Assembly: GCA_023414355.1 (NCBI GenBank)
Contig: JAEZOB010000059.1
Location: 1 to 64,000 of the forward strand
Reading direction: 5' to 3'
DNA length: 64,000 nt
Source of the DNA: Bacillota bacterium
GTDB lineage: Bacteria; Bacillota; Clostridia; Lachnospirales; Lachnospiraceae
Part shown: piece after piece, positions 63,893 through 64,000 of the stretch
Position numbering within the stretch: position 1 is the stretch's first letter
Layout: the number at the start of each line of letters is the position of its first letter
The notes under the pieces: generated by a model
Told to the model about the DNA's origin: nothing
The model's database searches: none
What the model saw: the letters and a program-made list of their open reading frames with translations, nothing else
Translations under genes and position numbers: made by a program

Positions 63893-64000
63893 TCATATCT
63901 CTCTATTTCTGACAGTTTGCGACTTAAACCTTATCGTATACCAGATACTTACGACTACAGCGATGATAAGATAACCAATCGCAACATATGGGAGCAGATC
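63893..64000 (-). CDS. C-terminus of a membrane protein, cut by window edge
   Basis: A minus-strand frame runs from the window edge for 35 codons to a TGA at 63893-63895. It holds one hydrophobic helix (Y-V-A-I-G-Y-L-I-I-A-V-V-V-S-I-W) followed by a short basic tail. That is a typical last helix and cytoplasmic end of a polytopic membrane protein. The family cannot be told from this piece. tRNA-Cys follows on the same strand. Confidence 0.6.
   Translation of the reverse strand, partial: DLLPYVAIGYLIIAVVVSIWYTIRFKSQTVRNREI

Overview
The window reads as chromosome of a strict or near-strict anaerobic, low-to-mid GC Firmicute, most like a Lachnospiraceae/Clostridium relative. This rests on protein style, strong GGAGG ribosome sites, TTGACA-N17-TATAAT promoters, a desulfoferrodoxin-rubrerythrin pair, MtlR/PTS logic and many AraC, XRE, MarR, TetR and LacI regulators. 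No rRNA operon, CRISPR array, prophage or complete IS is visible. Genes are dense and mostly on the minus strand.

Region by region. 0-6 kb: an unassigned reading-frame tail, inorganic pyrophosphatase, an orphan LytTR response regulator, and an XRE regulator heading a small ABC-2 transporter operon. A divergent control region with four 9-bp repeats at 21-22 bp spacing lies between ppa and a predicted ~110-nt RNA. 6-11 kb: a chemoreceptor, an orphan phosphate-binding lipoprotein behind a PhoP-box-like array, and a MarR/flavin-reductase pair. 11-17.4 kb: a six-gene operon with an ECF transporter (S, fused double ATPase, T), an M20 dipeptidase and two tandem SAM hydroxide adenosyltransferases. 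A 117-bp near-perfect cruciform sits in its leader. 17.7-20.4 kb: desulfoferrodoxin, rubrerythrin and an Nramp manganese transporter. 20.5-29.5 kb: a seven-gene hexitol PTS operon (mtlA, mtlR, mtlF, a PfkB kinase, an MDR dehydrogenase, HPr, Enzyme I).

29.9-35.4 kb: a PNPOx protein, secreted TPR and beta-helix proteins and a transglutaminase-like protein. 35.4-44.5 kb: a serine hydrolase overlapping a compact UvrA-like ATPase, two AraC-GyrI regulators, a GNAT, an autoregulated HTH gene, an ASCH-like protein and another AraC regulator. 44.5-48 kb: an ECF sigma/anti-sigma/ABC transporter operon. 48-50.3 kb: a ferredoxin-tailed aldo/keto reductase and an XRE membrane regulator. 50.4-58 kb: a LacI-controlled sugar ABC transporter with a GH2 beta-galactosidase. 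58-64 kb: a CPBP protease, ketopantoate-reductase-like protein, TetR plus alpha/beta hydrolase, two secreted proteins, tRNA-Cys and the end of a membrane protein.

How it works together: the window is mainly carbohydrate uptake (mannitol-type PTS, beta-galactoside ABC system), vitamin-like ECF uptake, oxygen defence and many small regulator-plus-effector cassettes. The strongest new ideas are a hexitol route that may pass through fructose 1-phosphate, the ECF/double SAM-hydrolase operon, the phased operator array with its short RNA, and several kinds of short tandem or palindromic repeats placed in operon spacers.
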